Source of the DNA: Campylorhamphus procurvoides
Taxonomy: Eukaryota > Chordata > Aves > Passeriformes > Dendrocolaptidae
DNA: 64,000 nt
Reading direction: 5' to 3'
NCBI GenBank assembly: GCA_013396655.1
Contig: WBMV01000295.1
Location: 802,553 to 866,552 of the forward strand
Each line of letters starts with the position of its first letter. Within the stretch, counting starts at the first letter, position 1. The translations under genes were made by a program, and so were the position numbers. Shown here one piece after another: positions 63,856 through 64,000 of the stretch. The notes beneath the pieces were generated by a model, which was given only the letters and a program-made list of their open reading frames with translations, was not told the DNA's origin and searched no databases.

Positions 63856-63916
63856 ATGATACTGAGACATGAGGACCTATGGGGTTTAGCCTGTTTGTTT
63901 CTCGGCGCCTATGGAG
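63856..63916 (+). CDS. candidate first coding exon: signal-peptide-like N-terminus (partial gene)
   Basis: The frame reads MILRHEDLWGLACLFLGAYG plus one base: a short N-region with a basic residue, then a hydrophobic core (LWGLACLFLGA), as in a cleavable signal peptide. At 63,916 the text GGAG/GTAACT gives a good splice donor, so the exon would end in phase 1. Phase-1 junctions right after a signal peptide are usual for immunoglobulin-superfamily and other secreted or single-pass membrane proteins, whose domains are phase-1 modules. The exon sits at the edge of a CpG island after a promoter-like stretch, and the rest of the gene would lie beyond the window. The start context (TTCTTG before ATG) is weak, and an out-of-frame ATG follows at 63,869. 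I do not recognise the protein; it could instead be entirely 5' leader. Confidence 0.3.
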
Positions 63917-64000
63917 GTAACTTTATTGACTTGATCGCTCGCCTCCCGACCCGAGCGGAGCATCCCGGAGCGCCGGGGGGGGTTCGGCATCCCCGCGCCC
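63917..64000 (+). other. GC-rich start of presumed first intron, CpG island edge
   Basis: After the GTAACT donor the sequence becomes steadily richer in CpG: GATCGCTCGCC, CCCGACCCGAGCGGAGC, CCCGGAGCGCC, a G-run and TTCGGCATCCCCGCGCCC at the very end. This is how a CpG island spanning exon 1 and the start of intron 1 would look. Further coding sequence cannot be followed because the window ends. Confidence 0.45.

Noticed and set aside
1..64000. Search for tRNA, rRNA, snRNA, known microRNA, CRISPR-like arrays or prokaryotic genes
   Set aside because: No cloverleaf text such as GGTTCGAATCC, no regularly spaced repeats and no bacterial-type coding density were seen; the window is vertebrate noncoding DNA.

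Overview
The window looks like avian nuclear DNA, most likely from a neoavian bird. The evidence is the repeat content. There are several CR1 LINE fragments in both orientations, young and very old; a solo endogenous-retrovirus LTR of the ERVL type common in bird genomes; a second avian LTR remnant; and several short palindromic DNA-transposon remnants (MITE-like) of kinds shared by birds, crocodilians and turtles. Base composition is AT-rich and isochore-like with almost no CpG, except at a short LTR-like block near 40.4 kb and at the right-hand end.

About 62 kb (1 to roughly 62,390) shows no protein-coding gene I can support. The longest open frames (169-202 codons at 24.7, 51.0 and 59.5 kb) are close to the length expected by chance in 128 kb of strand. 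They begin at GTG or TTG rather than ATG, resemble no family I know, and one lies inside an LTR. I saw no tRNA, rRNA, snRNA or known microRNA gene. I read this part as an intergenic desert or very long intron next to a regulated gene.

Region by region: 89-205 is a CR1 tail; 475-510 and 2,370-2,555 are A/C-rich low-complexity tracts; 21.4 kb is an old CR1 3' end; 24.09-24.38 kb is a complete-looking 289-bp element with 14-bp terminal inverted repeats (TIRs); 26.97-27.06 kb is a small palindromic MITE followed at once by an ancient CR1; 35.89-36.47 kb is an antisense ERVL solo LTR with an imperfect 5-bp target duplication; 40.35-40.80 kb is a CpG-rich LTR-like insertion; 44.17-44.39 kb is a CR1 3' region; 45.02-45.10 kb and 57.2 kb are further MITE-like palindromes; 51.05-52.00 kb is a second LTR remnant. 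Short perfect palindromes, hairpins and small tandem duplications are scattered between them.

The last 1.6 kb (about 62.39-64.00 kb) is different. It has CpG-rich patches, a CCAAT box, a CRE-like site, long pyrimidine tracts and a GC-rich right edge, as expected of a promoter and 5' untranslated region of a gene transcribed to the right. At 63,856 an ATG opens a 20-codon stretch with a hydrophobic, signal-peptide-like core. It runs into a good splice donor at 63,916/63,917 in phase 1, the arrangement typical of signal-peptide exons of secreted or single-pass membrane proteins. I could not identify the gene. No new biological system is evident; the best leads are the promoter/exon at the right edge, the 40.4-kb CpG-rich element and a few palindromic, homeodomain-core-bearing noncoding segments.
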